DNA of 64,000 bases. It comes from Nephromyces sp. MM_2019 (lineage: Eukaryota > Apicomplexa > Aconoidasida > Nephromycida). Made by a program: the position numbers and the translations under genes. Position 1 is the stretch's first letter. Each line of letters starts with the position of its first letter. Below are positions 12,734 through 25,334 of the stretch, piece after piece. The stretch is from positions 31,466 through 95,465 of the forward strand of contig JADHZB010001314.1 in the NCBI GenBank assembly GCA_015657535.1, in the 5' to 3' direction. Below the pieces are notes generated by a model. The model searched no databases. It had not been told where the DNA came from and saw nothing but the letters and a program-made list of their open reading frames with translations.

Positions 12734-13550
12734 TTATTCATAATAAGTTGCCTTAAGATGATGATAATGAGGTACATCCCAGCCAGTCTTATAACGATGG
12801 CCATGCTGTATTAAAAATGTGTAAATGAATTTGATTAAATTTAATGCTTAATACCGAAAATGAAATTTACTATTATATACATCAATACAAACATATACGT
12901 AAATATAGAAGCATATGTTCACATGTAGAAAGATAGATGTATGCAAACATAAGCTTATGTATGTGTATATATATATATGCATTTGCACACTACACATATG
13001 TCGGTATTCACATACACAAGCATGTATATATTCACACAAAAACAAATATATATCCATATACACACATATATATATTCACATACACACGCATACATATATA
13101 AATTCATACCACACAGTATATATATATATTTATCCCACATATTACACATATATGTATCCACCCACATAAACAATTACACACCTCCTTGTAGTATTGTTGC
13201 GTTTCATAGATAGATTGCACACAGGCAAACAAGGTTAAGGAGATAGTGAATGTCCATATGTATTTCATAATGTGTATTTCTTTGCCTCCTTTTGGGTTAA
13301 TAACACTGTTCCTCACAATGGGTTGATATTGTGTGGGACGAGGCTTATCTATGAGAAGAGGATTATACTCTTTTCGGCCATCTCTCTCTTCAATCATGTC
13401 ATTGGGGGCATTTAGAGTGGAGAAATGGGTAGCTAAGCGAGGGTTAAATTGTGTAGTAATTTTTGAAATATTTTGGGGAGTTAGACTATTTAGAAGGGGA
13501 CTAAAGGATGTCTTCCTGAAGAAGTGTGTAGAGAGAGTAGAAAATACCAT
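12734..13550 (-). CDS. Small single-span mitochondrial membrane protein
   Basis: Two exons, complement(13182..13550) and complement(12734..12805), encode 146 aa and are joined in phase 0 across a 376-nt intron whose donor is GAG|GTGTGT. The N-terminus MVFSTLSTHFFRKTSFSPLL is basic and rich in Ser, Thr and Phe, which looks like a mitochondrial presequence. A middle polar segment carries ERDGRKEYNPLL. One hydrophobic span, YIWTFTISLTLFACVQSIY, follows. The C-terminus holds HGHRYKTGWDVPHYHH and ends in YYE. The layout (presequence, matrix domain, one span, short His-rich tail) is typical of accessory subunits of respiratory complexes, and cytochrome oxidase or bc1 accessory subunits are candidates. 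I do not recognise the exact family. An upstream in-frame ATG at 13646 is possible. Confidence 0.75.
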
Positions 13551-14173
13551 TTTGAGTCCGTGTAAATTAGGGGAAGATGAGGTAAGAAAATTAAGGGGAA
13601 AAAAAATAGAATATTGAAATGTATATCTGGGTAGGTGTATGTACACAAGGATTTGGGGATATATATTTAAAAAACGTGTATGTAAGGTTAATGTGTAAGT
13701 TGTGAGTATGTGTGTAGTGAGTGTTTGTATAGTGTGTGTTTGTGTAGTGTGTGTGTGGGTAGTTTATGTGTATCGTGTGTGTGATGTATTCAAGGGTAGT
13801 CTGTGGTGTGTGTATATATATTATGACTTGTGTGTAGGAAATGTATCTGTAGTGTGTATGTAGTGTACACAAGGCTGACATGTAGTATGTGTGTAACTAT
13901 GTAAAGTGGCGTTAACTTAAATGAGCATGTGTAGGTAGGTGTGAGCATGTAATATTATGTAAAGGGCTAACATCAAAAAGTTGTTAGATTTAAACTTACA
14001 CATTATTGTCAAATGGACCTTATGATAATTTCCTGCATTTTAAATATCTTAACCGTTGATTAATCAAATTTTAAGAAATTATAATTAGCAATCTATCAAT
14101 AATAATTACACAATAACACACACAAAAATATTCACTATCTCTTTATTTGATTTTTACCAACCTTTTAAGAACC
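13551..14173. other. Divergent promoter region
   Basis: The region lies between two divergent starts. It contains TG-rich repeats at 13620-13900 with the imperfect unit GTGTAGTGTGTGTTT, then AT-rich DNA. Nothing coding is seen. Confidence 0.5.
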
Positions 14174-15635
14174 ATGGGAGATATAGGCTATATCTGTATT
14201 ATTGGAAAGGCCGTTAGTTTAATTCATAATTCATACGTGTACACACATACATACACACACAAATAAGATAGTACATATACAGACATACACACACAGCCAC
14301 ATACACACATACAAAAACGTATACAAACACACACAAACGTACAAAACTGCATACTTTAACTCAAGGGCACACATATACACATTCACAGACAAAGCTGTAT
14401 ACACACACACAAAATTAAACAGACAAACCAGTAAACATATACACTTTCAAGTCAACAAACTATCAAATTAACACAAATAAAAGCATCTTACTCTCTCAAT
14501 ATTAAATGAAATTAGCTCCATATACATCTTACAAATTACACATATACACCCTCAAACACACACACACACTATGAACAATAAATATAAAATACACAGTAAA
14601 AGAATGGTGTCAGTAAAAACACGAAGGAAAATTTTGATAACGTTTTTTGTTTTTCCACCATAAATATGTATATATTTGCGTGTATATGTGTAAATGTGTG
14701 AATGGAAATATGTTTGTGCATTTGTGTGAACAACCTTGTATATATATATATATATATATGTCTATACATTCATAAATGCGTGTGAAGATGTTTGTGTGTA
14801 TTTTTTTTATTGATAAATATATATATAAATATGTGTGTGTGTGTTCATCTACATACAGAATGAACCAATCTTCTTTAAAGTGTATGGAGATGGAAATGAG
14901 CTAGAATTACAATTTTCTGCCTTTGCCGCCCTTGATATGATCGAAGAATTAAGTACTGCTACAAATTATTACCACCCACACCTTGCACACCCACACCTTA
15001 CACACACATACCTTATATTAATATACCTTGCACTCACATACCTTACACACACTCATCTACATAGCCCCAACACAACCCCTGTTTACACTCTTTAAAATCC
15101 CACCCCCAACGCACATATCCCACACACACTCTACACACAGTTAACAAACGATCTACAAATAAAGAAAAACCAGAAGGCTACGAAGATAATTATTTAGGTA
15201 ATATTAGTACGGCCCTTAGTTTTGAAGTTGACTACAAATTATTTGCTTCCGCCTTACCCACCGGCTTGAAATTATTAGTGGCCATCAAAGAGGAGTCTAA
15301 ATTAGATATATACACAATTAAACAGGTAGAGGTTACTCACACACATATGCGTAGATACATATTACCCTAATAATGCACACACAGAGATATCCTCTAAAAA
15401 AAGATCAAGCACTACACACTTATACATCCAATTATATAGGCTACACACACAAACAAAATTGATACATACCTGTTCCCATACATTTACACCCTTGGAACTA
15501 CATACACGTAGATACATTTACATACTTTTTCAGTTTTTTAAGAGCCTTCATCAAATTATTTCCGAAGCTTTGTGTAATCCATTTATGTCAGGAACCTTTG
15601 AAACACCCAAAACACTCAGTCAAATTGGTGTGTGA
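14174..15635 (+). CDS. TRAPPC2L: Trafficking protein particle complex subunit 2-like (TRAPPC2L)
   Basis: Four exons (14174-14236, 14859-14952, 15141-15325, 15534-15635) encode 147 aa with consistent phases. The protein reads MGDIGYICIIGKAVSLIHNS, then NEPIFFKVYGDGNELELQF, LDMIEEL, EGYEDNYLGNISTALSFE, ALPTGLKLLVAIKEES and KSLHQIISEALCNPFMSG. This is the longin fold of the sedlin family. The order of the DN-YLG strand, the ALSFEVDYKLF segment and the terminal CNPF motif match TRAPPC2L rather than TRAPPC2. TRAPP complexes activate Rab/Ypt GTPases at the Golgi. The donor of exon 2 (A|GTACTG) is the least certain junction. Intron 1 is 622 nt and rich in CA/TG. Confidence 0.85.
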
Positions 15636-16898
15636 GGGTGGTTGTGCATGGGTGGGAGTTATGGATGGGTGTAGATGTGTGGGTGTGCATAGATGGGTGT
15701 ACATAGATGGGTGTGAGAGCATGTAGATTTGCGTGGGTGGGTGTGGACGTGGGTGGGTGTGTATGGGTTTGTGCGAGTGTGTCTAGATGTGTGTGTGTGT
15801 GTAGATTGGTGTCAGTGTTCTGTTGTTATGTATACGGGGGCCCAAGTGAGTGTTTGTGGGTTGAAATGCGTATTTATTTCATGTTTACCTGTATACATTT
15901 TCGTTTTTAATCTTATATGCTTATATATCTGTACATTTATATGTATTTTTTTATATTTTTGATTTGTAATTATTTGTGTTTTATGGGTATATAATAATGG
16001 GTAGTTAAATTCAAAAATCCTTTGGGGGTTGATATCAAACTTAGTGTGTACAATAATAATCAATAGAATTCAGATATTAGTGCTATATAATTTATATCAT
16101 AAATTCATCCTCAAAAATAATTTTACACACAAAATTTTAAATATAAGTGCATCTTATATAATTTACAGATAATTTATTGGCGAGTCTATAAAATATTTAA
16201 TCTAAAATCATACAACCCTCCTCTGAGGGTAAGCCATCTTCTACACACTATTAATTGACCTCTTTTACAAAATTACGCACACATACACACTCAAGCAAAT
16301 TCAAAAGCAAACAAGACGCACTCAATAATATAGCATATAGAGAAATCTTACCTTATTATTAAATTGATACTTTAAATTCATTTTCATTCACACACAATAA
16401 ATAATATTTATTAGCACATCATTTAGCACTGATCTCACACATACATGCTAAGTCACACCTACATATCACATATCATATACACATTAACCACAATTACCTA
16501 TTTATACACACAACACACAATCCACACACGCATCATACAAACACAACACACAGATCATACAAACACAACACTCACATCATACAAACACAATACTCACATC
16601 ATACAAACATAATACACAAATCATACAAACACAACAAACACTACACACATCATATATCTTAGTCACATGGACCATAAACAAATAATTTTGTTTATAATAA
16701 TTTCGAATTAAAAATTTTATTTGTTTATTTGTAAAATCAACAGTTTCTTAACTTTAAAAATAAAATTTATTCACACACACAAATAACCCACCAAAACTGT
16801 TAATTTTGATGTTATAAAGTTTGATATAAATTACACATTTTTATTGGTAAAATTATATTTTATATTTCTCAATTTCAACCTATCTCTGCTTTCAATTA

Positions 16899-16934
<36 letters not shown>

Positions 16935-17631
16935 ACTTTTAATTGGTCATCTCTAAAATCCACTTAAAACAGGTTTGTGTAGTTGGACAATTCGAAAAAA
17001 ATTCAGCTGTATCCATGTGTACATTTGTTGATGTGTGTATGTACAAGCTATGTGTGTAGATGCCTTCCATGCCCCATATATACAAGCTTTTTAGATGTTA
17101 TTTTATAGGTTAAAAGTGTACACAACACATATTTTTTTAATAATAATAATATATTGTTTCAAATATATACCATGTTCATTAGATGCAATTTCAAGTCTGT
17201 TACACAGTTATACGGTGTCATAGAAATCACAAGCCAATAATACACTCGCATAAACACACATACACATAATCTCCTATCCATAGCCCCCAGTCTCAAAGAA
17301 CCCCCCTCATAAATTTTTTGGCCTATATGTGTATATATCCATTCCCAAAGCACACACTTTATGCATAGATACAACTCCATTATATGCATAAGGTTTTCAC
17401 GTATCTGAAAATTCTACATATATACAACACAGGCTTCAATTACTCTCAAATCTCCTGTCAGTTTATACACCCAACTATATATACACAGACCTACTCTTCA
17501 ATCTGCGTTTTATCTGACCATCGCCTCCTCTACATCTCTACCCACCTATACCCAAGATGTGTATCAATTATCTGTGTATCTCTCACTTTCCCTATCCCTA
17601 TTTCTGTGTGTAAAATTTACGTACACCAAAC
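15636..17631. other. Intergenic region between convergent genes
   Basis: About 2 kb separates the TRAPPC2L stop from the stop of the first GAPM-like gene. It holds a G-rich degenerate GATGGGTGTR array at 15640-15830, a 22-bp minisatellite at 16532-16641, and an AT run at 16902-16932. The long frames here read through these repeats. No exon is supported. Confidence 0.55.
16532..16641 (+). repeat. 22-bp minisatellite, five copies
   Basis: Five tandem copies of a unit beginning ATCATACAAACACAAC start at 16532, 16554, 16576, 16598 and 16620, with few substitutions and no length change. The array lies between convergent genes. Confidence 0.85.
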
Positions 17632-20027
17632 TTAACAACAACCACTCTGTAAGCAGGCTTGAGCCTGTTGTGTGGCTGCTTGAATATCAATTTCACCCTC
17701 AGAGTTAACTACTGCAGGGCCATAGTAGGCCATAGCATTCTTAGATTTGTAATATTCATTTCGAATAACTGACTGAGATAATTTAACATCATACAGGTGG
17801 CTAACAGGCTCAAATATAAAGGCCCAGAAACAGCAGACTGTGAGGGACACACCAAATAAAATTGTGTAAATTGCATCAACCACTTGGAAGGATTCATTCC
17901 CAAAGGTCATTAAAGCTACAAGTTCTGCAAACACAGTAAGTATTGAAAGGTGTAGGGGAGGGTCGTGGAAGTAAAGGGGATAGTATATTTATGTTTGTGA
18001 AATTTTCTAAAGGTGTAAGGAATTATGGAAGTGTGTAGAAGTGCAGAATTGCACGGATGTGTGTAAAAGTGTGTGGACGTGCGTAGAAATTGGTGGAAGT
18101 TTGTGAAGACACATCAATGTTCAGAAGTAAGTTTATAGGATATGTACGTAAGTACATTTATAGTGTATATGTGAAAATATGTTTTATAGTGTATGTGCAA
18201 AAGGTGACAGCTGTATATGTAGGAATTCACGAGAAGTTTAATGAGTTTATATGAACTTGAAATTAAACATAGGGCATAAAATATTTTTTATAGATATTTA
18301 CATACGTATGTTTAACACTTGTACATATATGTAAGATGTGTATACAATTAGTTTATCAAACATCTGGTGTGTATGTATATATAAGCTACTAATGCTTTGC
18401 TTAAGAATCTAAGTTGTTTATATGTACATTGTTAGAAATATATTTTTGAACACATTATATCAGTGTGATTTATGTATATATTCTTTGTGACCTAAGCTAT
18501 CTACACGAAGAAATTGACTACAGTTATTAATATTTATCAAACATATTTGACTTTAGAAATCACATATTTAATACACACACAAACCTGCGATCGAGGTAAA
18601 TCTGAACATAACATTGGTCATCCAACCCCATGCTTCACCCACACCCTCAGAGTGATAAACTTCGAGTAAGAATAGGCCAGGGGAGTATAACATCAACGAA
18701 ATAACGTCGATGTTACGGGCAGAGAAGTACATTAGCCAGTCTGAGCCACCTCCAACTTTCTCACCAAACCAGGCATCATCAAAATAATAGTTACTGGCGT
18801 AAAATGATACCATTGTTAGGCCCCATGATATAGCACCTGTTTTTTAACATAATTAAATGATTTGTGCGTAAGAATTTTATAGATATGTGCATAGGTTATG
18901 GTGGAGGGATGGGCTGGATGAAATGTTAGGTATGTGTAAATGAACGAATATGGCTAATGTGGTTAAACATGTCGGTGGTATAGATGGAGATGTTAGAGAG
19001 TGAATGAAAGTGTGTATGAGTGAGTGGTTTGGATGAAAATATTGGCGTGTATATCTAGATAGGTACACGTGGAGGCTTGTGTACGTGGATATACATGCTT
19101 AAGTTTTGTGAGAGTAGGCGGGGGTGCTAATAATGTGATAATGAATGTAAATGATGATTATTAGTATACACACATTACCAGTTGCAGCAGCCTGATGAAG
19201 AAATTTTGTACCACCACGGAAACCACGTGACTGCTTGATACTGTAAATAAAAAATTTTATTAACAAACGTAGAAACAGATATAAAATTAATGTACTCATG
19301 CATACAAGATTTTACACATTCATGCATAAGTTAACATTGAACATTTAAATCATACCCAAGATATACTTACATTCGCAGAATTTAATCACCCATAACACAC
19401 TCGTACACTCTACTACTACCACACTACACACGCAGACTCATTACACTCAAGATACACATGCACCTACACTCCCATAACAGGCACTTATACATAAACTCAA
19501 TTGGGCATGTAGACTTATATCTAACTACTACAATGTTATACTATTTTATGCCCACAATCCCGCGCCCATTTATTTCTTCTGCACCCAATCCACACAACTA
19601 AATATATACATATGTGTATATATTGATATACAACAATTTTTATCGTTCAATCATTTACAATTATACAATTAAATTCTATACACATGAGACCCTCTCCTTG
19701 TAAATACACACACCTGCTATCATCATCTTCAATAGCTACAAAGGCTAATATCATCATATTGGAAAAAAAGAAACAGAAACAGAAAAACATAACCCAGAAA
19801 ACGGAGGCACTCCCAATTGAGGCTGAGGTTGCTCTAAGGAGCCAAAGCAGAGACATGGAGCTTGACTTGGCTGTAAAGGAACAAGCCAACAGTCCCATAT
19901 ATCCAACAAATTGCATAGCAAAGGCTATCCTCATGTAATAATTACATAAGAACTCAAAGAAGGGTGTGTATTGTGGTGAGCGACCCTCAGGGGCCTCTCC
20001 GGGCCTTACTACATATGTGAAATACAT
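17632..20027 (-). CDS. GAPM-like six-span membrane protein A
   Basis: Four exons, complement(19714..20027), (19179..19240), (18585..18836) and (17632..17924), encode 306 aa. The protein has a short N-terminus and about six hydrophobic spans with few charges. Landmarks are FEFLCNYYMRIAFAMQF, SRGFRGGTKFLHQ in a cytosol-type loop, LMLYSPGLFLLEVYHSEG, and SIAELVALMTFG. The C-terminus, about 55 residues, ends CLQSGCC, which could be palmitoylated. Size, span number and the paralogous neighbour fit the glideosome-associated proteins with multiple membrane spans, which sit in inner-membrane-complex alveoli and link them to the subpellicular network. It aligns with the divergent gene at 22096-24344 across the same landmarks. 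Family assignment rests on memory of the architecture. The start at ATG 20027 is the first in frame. Confidence 0.72.
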
Positions 20028-22095
20028 TTGTATATATTCTATAGTCTATGTGTAAACTATTGTGTATGCAAGTACACTCGTGTGATTAGGTATGTGTATA
20101 TGTATGTATGGTTTTTTTTTGTAGAAATATGTTGACTGGTTTATGGATTTGTGTATATTTTGAATTGTGTGCACGTGATTTTTTTTAACTGAGAAATGGT
20201 TTTATATGAGCTTTTTTAAATTCGAAATTTCCAAGTTATTTTTTGGTGTGGATTTCCCTTGTTTTCCAAAAGAAATTTAAACTAATTTAGGGTAAATTTT
20301 ATTAAAATTAAATTAATTTTAAACTAATTCTGAATTTAATTTTGAAATTATTCGCGTTTGCTGGTGTGTATGTCAAAGTGTAGGTTGATGGTCATGTATT
20401 TCAAAAAAACACGGTAAATATGAATACTCATATAATACCGCTTTGAAGATGTGTAAAAGAATTATATAAGAAAGTATTTAAAACAGACAAAAGGAAAAAA
20501 TCAACTTTCTTTTTCCTGAAATAATCAAAATTTGATTTGAGATTAGAATTTTATTTTGTGTAAATTTCAATAGAATTTTTTATTTCAAATATATTGAAAT
20601 TATGGATAAATAATATTAGGAAAATATACAAGCGTAGGCTAAGGAAAAATATAAATTTAGAAAATGGGAATGAATGCCTATATTTAGAACATAGAATGAA
20701 ATGTATGAATTTAGCATTTTTCATGCTCTCCGTATTTATATGAGTTTCAAATGTGCGAAAACACGCTTTTTGTAATTTTTAGAGCTATGTTTGGATAGAT
20801 ACTCCGAGATCATATCTTTTCTAGTGTCACTGAGAATACAAATATATACATATATATATATATATATAATCATTTTTTGAAAAACTGACTTCAAAGTGAA
20901 ATTTATATTGATCTCATTTAAGTTATTTTAGCTATTCATATATGATTATTTCTAAAATAAAATTTAAGCCAAATATATTCCTGACTCACACTAATCATAT
21001 ATTCATATATAATAATATTTATATAGATTTAAAATCAAAGCAGCATTTTTCTAGTTAACAAGTTTAATATTACTAGCTTATAAAGTCATAGAATGTAGAT
21101 AATGTAAATGAGTACGTGAAATTTTCTGAGTGCTTTTTCCAGCACATTAAATAATATTTGGCTATATTTCATTGCATATAGCTCCTGGTTATCAAAAATT
21201 TCACACTTTACAAATCACAAAGCTAGAAAAATACAATATACATACATATATATATAAATATCAAGTTTCATAATTGAGGATTCAACTAGAAAATACTCAG
21301 TAATAGTGTATGTGTATGTATATGAAATCAGAAATAAAATCTCCTTTTAAATATAAAATTTTTCCAACAGTAGTTAAAAAAGCACCCAAATTTATAAAAT
21401 TAATTTTTCAGATGTTCAAATTTCCAATTTTCCTTAACTAACTTATATTAATTTTTTTCCTCAAATACACATATATATACACTCACACTCGCACACAAGT
21501 ATATACATACATACAAGTGTGTATATATACATTTTAATATTATATTCTCATTATTCTAAAATGGATAAATTTCCCCTTTATGTTTTATAACGAGAAAATT
21601 AAAAAATTAGGAGAATAGTTATGTGAATATATGTATTTAGATATTGTGTGTAGGTAAAATTTACACACAATCGTGGATAAAATTTTACAAACAAATTGAA
21701 TAAAATTTAATTACATTGAATTAAAATTTCAAAGATATTTTCAATAGAAATTTTTTTAAAAAGATATTTAATAAACTAAATATCTCACTCACAATCAAAT
21801 TCATAATTGGAAATATTTTAATTTAGTTAGAAATTATCAAAATCTGAGTTCCATACACAGTCACTAAATTTGGGTATATTGAAATCAATACAATAAAACG
21901 AAATCACTATACAGAAACTCTACACTAGTGGAAATTGTAAACACATACACTAGAGCAAGAAACACTTGGAAACTCAGCATTCGCCCTAAAAAAACTTAAG
22001 TTTAAATTCTCAATTAAATTCAAAATCAAGCGCTATAGTACATATTGTTCACTATACAATAGATAAACATAAACGCAATCAAATACTCATTCAGA
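20028..22095. other. 2-kb divergent intergenic region of the GAPM-like pair
   Basis: This is very AT-rich DNA between the two start codons. It has a T-rich and TG-rich part near the minus gene (20040-20180) and short TA runs, for example around 20850-20868. No coding exon is seen. It must contain both promoters, possibly bidirectional. Confidence 0.5.
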
Positions 22096-24344
22096 ATGTA
22101 TAATTATGGTGTAGAAGGGGATGAATCCCTTATCCAACAACAAAATTACACCAAAGGCTACTATGAAGATGAGGAGCCAAGTCCTAGAGGAGAAGAACAT
22201 TCTGCCTTTGTTTCCTATTTCACCTCAAACCTCCTTCGTACTGGTTTTACAATGAAAGCATTTTCATTGTTTTTTATGATCGTTTTCTACGTTGCTTTTG
22301 GAGGTTTTGGTGTATTTGTTTTTGATGTTTATTCGAGCCCCGAGGCTGTTAAATTGAGTTCTGCGTTTCATTTGATTGTTGCTATACTCACAGCTGTATA
22401 TCTTTGTGGTATACTCTACGTAGCTGGTTTTCAAGTTTTCGTTGCTGATAATAGCAAGTAAGTGTGTGTGTGGTCTATGTTTATGTGTAATGGGTCGGTG
22501 CGTAGATTATTTCAAGTCTATATAATTGTGGGTGCTAGTTTGTAGAGTGTGTACAAATAACATCGGTAAGTGTAGAATGTATGCATTTATGTAGAATGTG
22601 TAATCTGGGTGGTTGCAAAGCGTGATATAGTTGACTTTCGATGCGCAGCGTTGATGGGAAAATTTGGATGAGTGTGTGAACAGTAGATGTTAACTACTCA
22701 AACATTTTTGGTAGATGACCCAAGTATAGTAGTTTGATATTTTATTAGGGTAAATGTGTTGGATACCACTATCTTTCATGACTGTCCTAGGAGTGTGAGT
22801 GTGTGTTAAGTGATTTTACGTCTGATGTGTGAGATTTGGATTTAGCACGTATGTGTATAAAAATAGGCATAGAGAACTAACTTTGAAAGCATTTCTAGTT
22901 TAGTATATACAAGAAAAAATGTTATAATTTGATATGTTTCTGAATAACACATATTTTTTGTTGTGTCTAGTAGTCATATTATTATATAAATATATATCTA
23001 AGTAGCTCAAACTGGGTGGTTGTTATTTATGAATATATATAATTAATTCAGAATTGTATAAATATACTGTATTTCTTTCTATATATGTTATGCTAAGTTG
23101 ATAATTCAAATAATCGTTTCTTATATTGTGAATCACTATATGTAGATTTTGTTTCGGCTTTGTATTATTTTTAATCAATTAATTTATCAACTATTGTCAA
23201 TGTTTTTACTACAAAGTATACATTCTAATAAAAATACTTAGATGCTAATATATACATGCAATATACCTATATTTAAAAATATTTATGTAAGAAAGAATCT
23301 TAATAAGTTATAGAAAGGTATTTTCTGTGCAATAAAATTACATATAGTATGGGTGGGTAAAGAAACTGTATAGATTATCAGTGTGTAATAAAAAAGTATA
23401 TATAAATTAACTATGTGTGTGTTTATGAGAATAGATGGAGCCGTGGTTTTAGAGCTGGTTCAAAAATGCTTTCATCTGCAGTAACACTCGATTTAGTTTC
23501 GACATCGTTACGGTTCATCCAGTTTATGTACGCATATTATTTTATGGAGATGAAATGGTGGGCCAAGTATCAACAAACGAAGGCAGAATGGGCCCTAATA
23601 CAATTTGGCAGTTTGACAAATGTAATGGCATTGATGTTGTATGGATGTGCCCTATTTTATATGGAAGCCTACCATGATGAAGGAACATCTGAAGAGGCTG
23701 CTTGGACCAATTTGTTTTTATTTATGGCAGCTGCATTTGCAGGTAGATTCTTAGATATATGTTTAAGGGGATTTGTTTGAGCGAATGAATTATAAATAAA
23801 TATACAGCTTTCCTGAATACTATACTTTTAAGATAGGTTCTAATCATAAGGAGTGTGTGTAAGAGATTGGGCTATAATGCTTTAATGATTCTATTTAATG
23901 TATATACACGCTATTTGAAGATTTGTGTAAATATATTTTAAGTATTAAAAAACTAAATCCTTGTGTATGGATGTTGAATTTTCAGAAGCATTAATGGTTT
24001 TCTCTGGCTTTGGTGCATTCTTCTCCATATTTTTATTGGCGGCAGTAGCACACGCAACTGTTTGGGCCTTTTCATTTGAGCCACTGCTGGAGAAATGGTC
24101 ACCTAGCCTACATTCACGAGATATCAACTCAGAAGTTGTCCCAGAAGAACGTCCTGAAAAAGGGGAAAACAAAAGTGATGTGATGTATTCTGCACACACT
24201 GTCCCAGCTGACTTCGGGACAGGAAATTACCCCATGAATGAGGAGATACCAACAAGTTTTGATTATACACATCTTAACAATCAAGTTCAAAGTGGTTTAG
24301 AAATGGGTGTGGTGGGAGCTGAATATCCTACTTATGTACAATGA
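22096..24344 (+). CDS. GAPM-like six-span membrane protein B
   Basis: Three exons (22096-22457, 23435-23742, 23986-24344) encode 342 aa. The acidic N-terminus MYNYGVEGDESLIQQQ is followed by six spans. Landmarks are NLLRTGFTMKAFSLFFMI, KWSRGFRAGSKMLSSA, LMLYGCALFYMEAYHDEG and AFAEALMVFSGFG. A hydrophilic C-terminus of about 85 residues ends AEYPTYVQ. Compared with gene A, the motifs SRGFR-x-G-x-K-x-L and MLY-x4-LF-x-E-x-YH-x-EG are shared. Two introns lie at homologous places with the same phase: phase 2 just before SRGFR, and phase 1 inside the Glu codon of A-E-A/L. Gene A has one extra intron. Intron 1 is 977 nt. The likely role is in inner membrane complex and glideosome architecture, inferred from the family. 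Confidence 0.75.
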
Positions 24345-25334
24345 GCGTCATCGTCCTTATATAGGATAAGAAACAACACATATGAAGTAATCTAAACAAT
24401 ATATACATATTCTATTGCGGGAATTAAAAAATTAAGGAAATATCGTGTATATGTACAAGCCTTGTTAAACATTTTGAATGAAATATAAAGTAGTGTAAAT
24501 GTAGTAATATAATAGCTAATATAATTTTACTTCCTATATCTATTTTTCTCTCGTTACCTTTTTCGAATATCAATCGCATGGGTTTGGCGGTTAATTTGAA
24601 TATGTAAGCGATAGTTGTACTTTTCAACAAATTTTATGTTTTTTTTGATCAAGCTTGAGGTATAATCTCGAGTTATGTTTTATCTTATTTTGGTGCAGGG
24701 ATACAAATTTTAATAGGTTGTGTGTAAAATTTGCCCATCTAATAATGATGTGATTTTATCACACCTTGATACTAACTTAAAGCACATGTATAAAAAGGCT
24801 TGTGTATATATATATGATATAATCATTTTACGTTCAAAAAATGTGGATTATTGAGAATTTTGTATCAATCTTCCATAAAACTTTATAATTCAAGAATTAT
24901 TTAAAACCTTAAAATTAATTATTACTGATAATTAAATAGCTGATGTGGTGAAAATAGTATATGCTGCCTGATTAAGACCTCTTACGTTGACTCAAGAAAA
25001 TCGTGCTTCTACATGTGAAAAGTAGTGTGTATATGCTTGTTAATCTTGATTATATGTGATTTTATAGAATTATATTTGTTGTGTTTTCTATATTACATTA
25101 TATAAATATTCTATCAAATGTAATATGTGTTGCCCAATTGAGATTGTGTGTATAGTAGTAGGAATTCATTATCAATCAATAAAGATTTTGTGTTGACCCC
25201 TTGTGCTATGGGCTGTGTGTGTTGGTCAATAGGGACTGTGAGTTGAGTGAGTTGATTGAGAACTAGGGGCTTTCTGATCCACCTTATCCAATAGAGTTTC
25301 TACGCTTATAAATTTTGATTTAAGGCTATATAGC
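24345..25334. other. Intergenic spacer, microsatellite-poor
   Basis: An AT-rich spacer between two convergent genes. Long TG/CA arrays largely stop from here on. No exon or RNA gene is seen. Confidence 0.55.

Noticed and set aside
13333..13617. 94-codon plus-strand frame
   Set aside because: Antisense to exon 1 of the mitochondrial membrane protein, which has the better coding features and spliced continuation.
16532..16641. CRISPR-like array
   Set aside because: Units are contiguous without spacers, and the genome is a spliceosomal eukaryote.
17632..24344. Rhodopsin-like or heliorhodopsin interpretation of the multi-span pair
   Set aside because: Six rather than seven spans are seen and no retinal-binding Lys in the last span was found; the apicomplexan context fits GAPM better.
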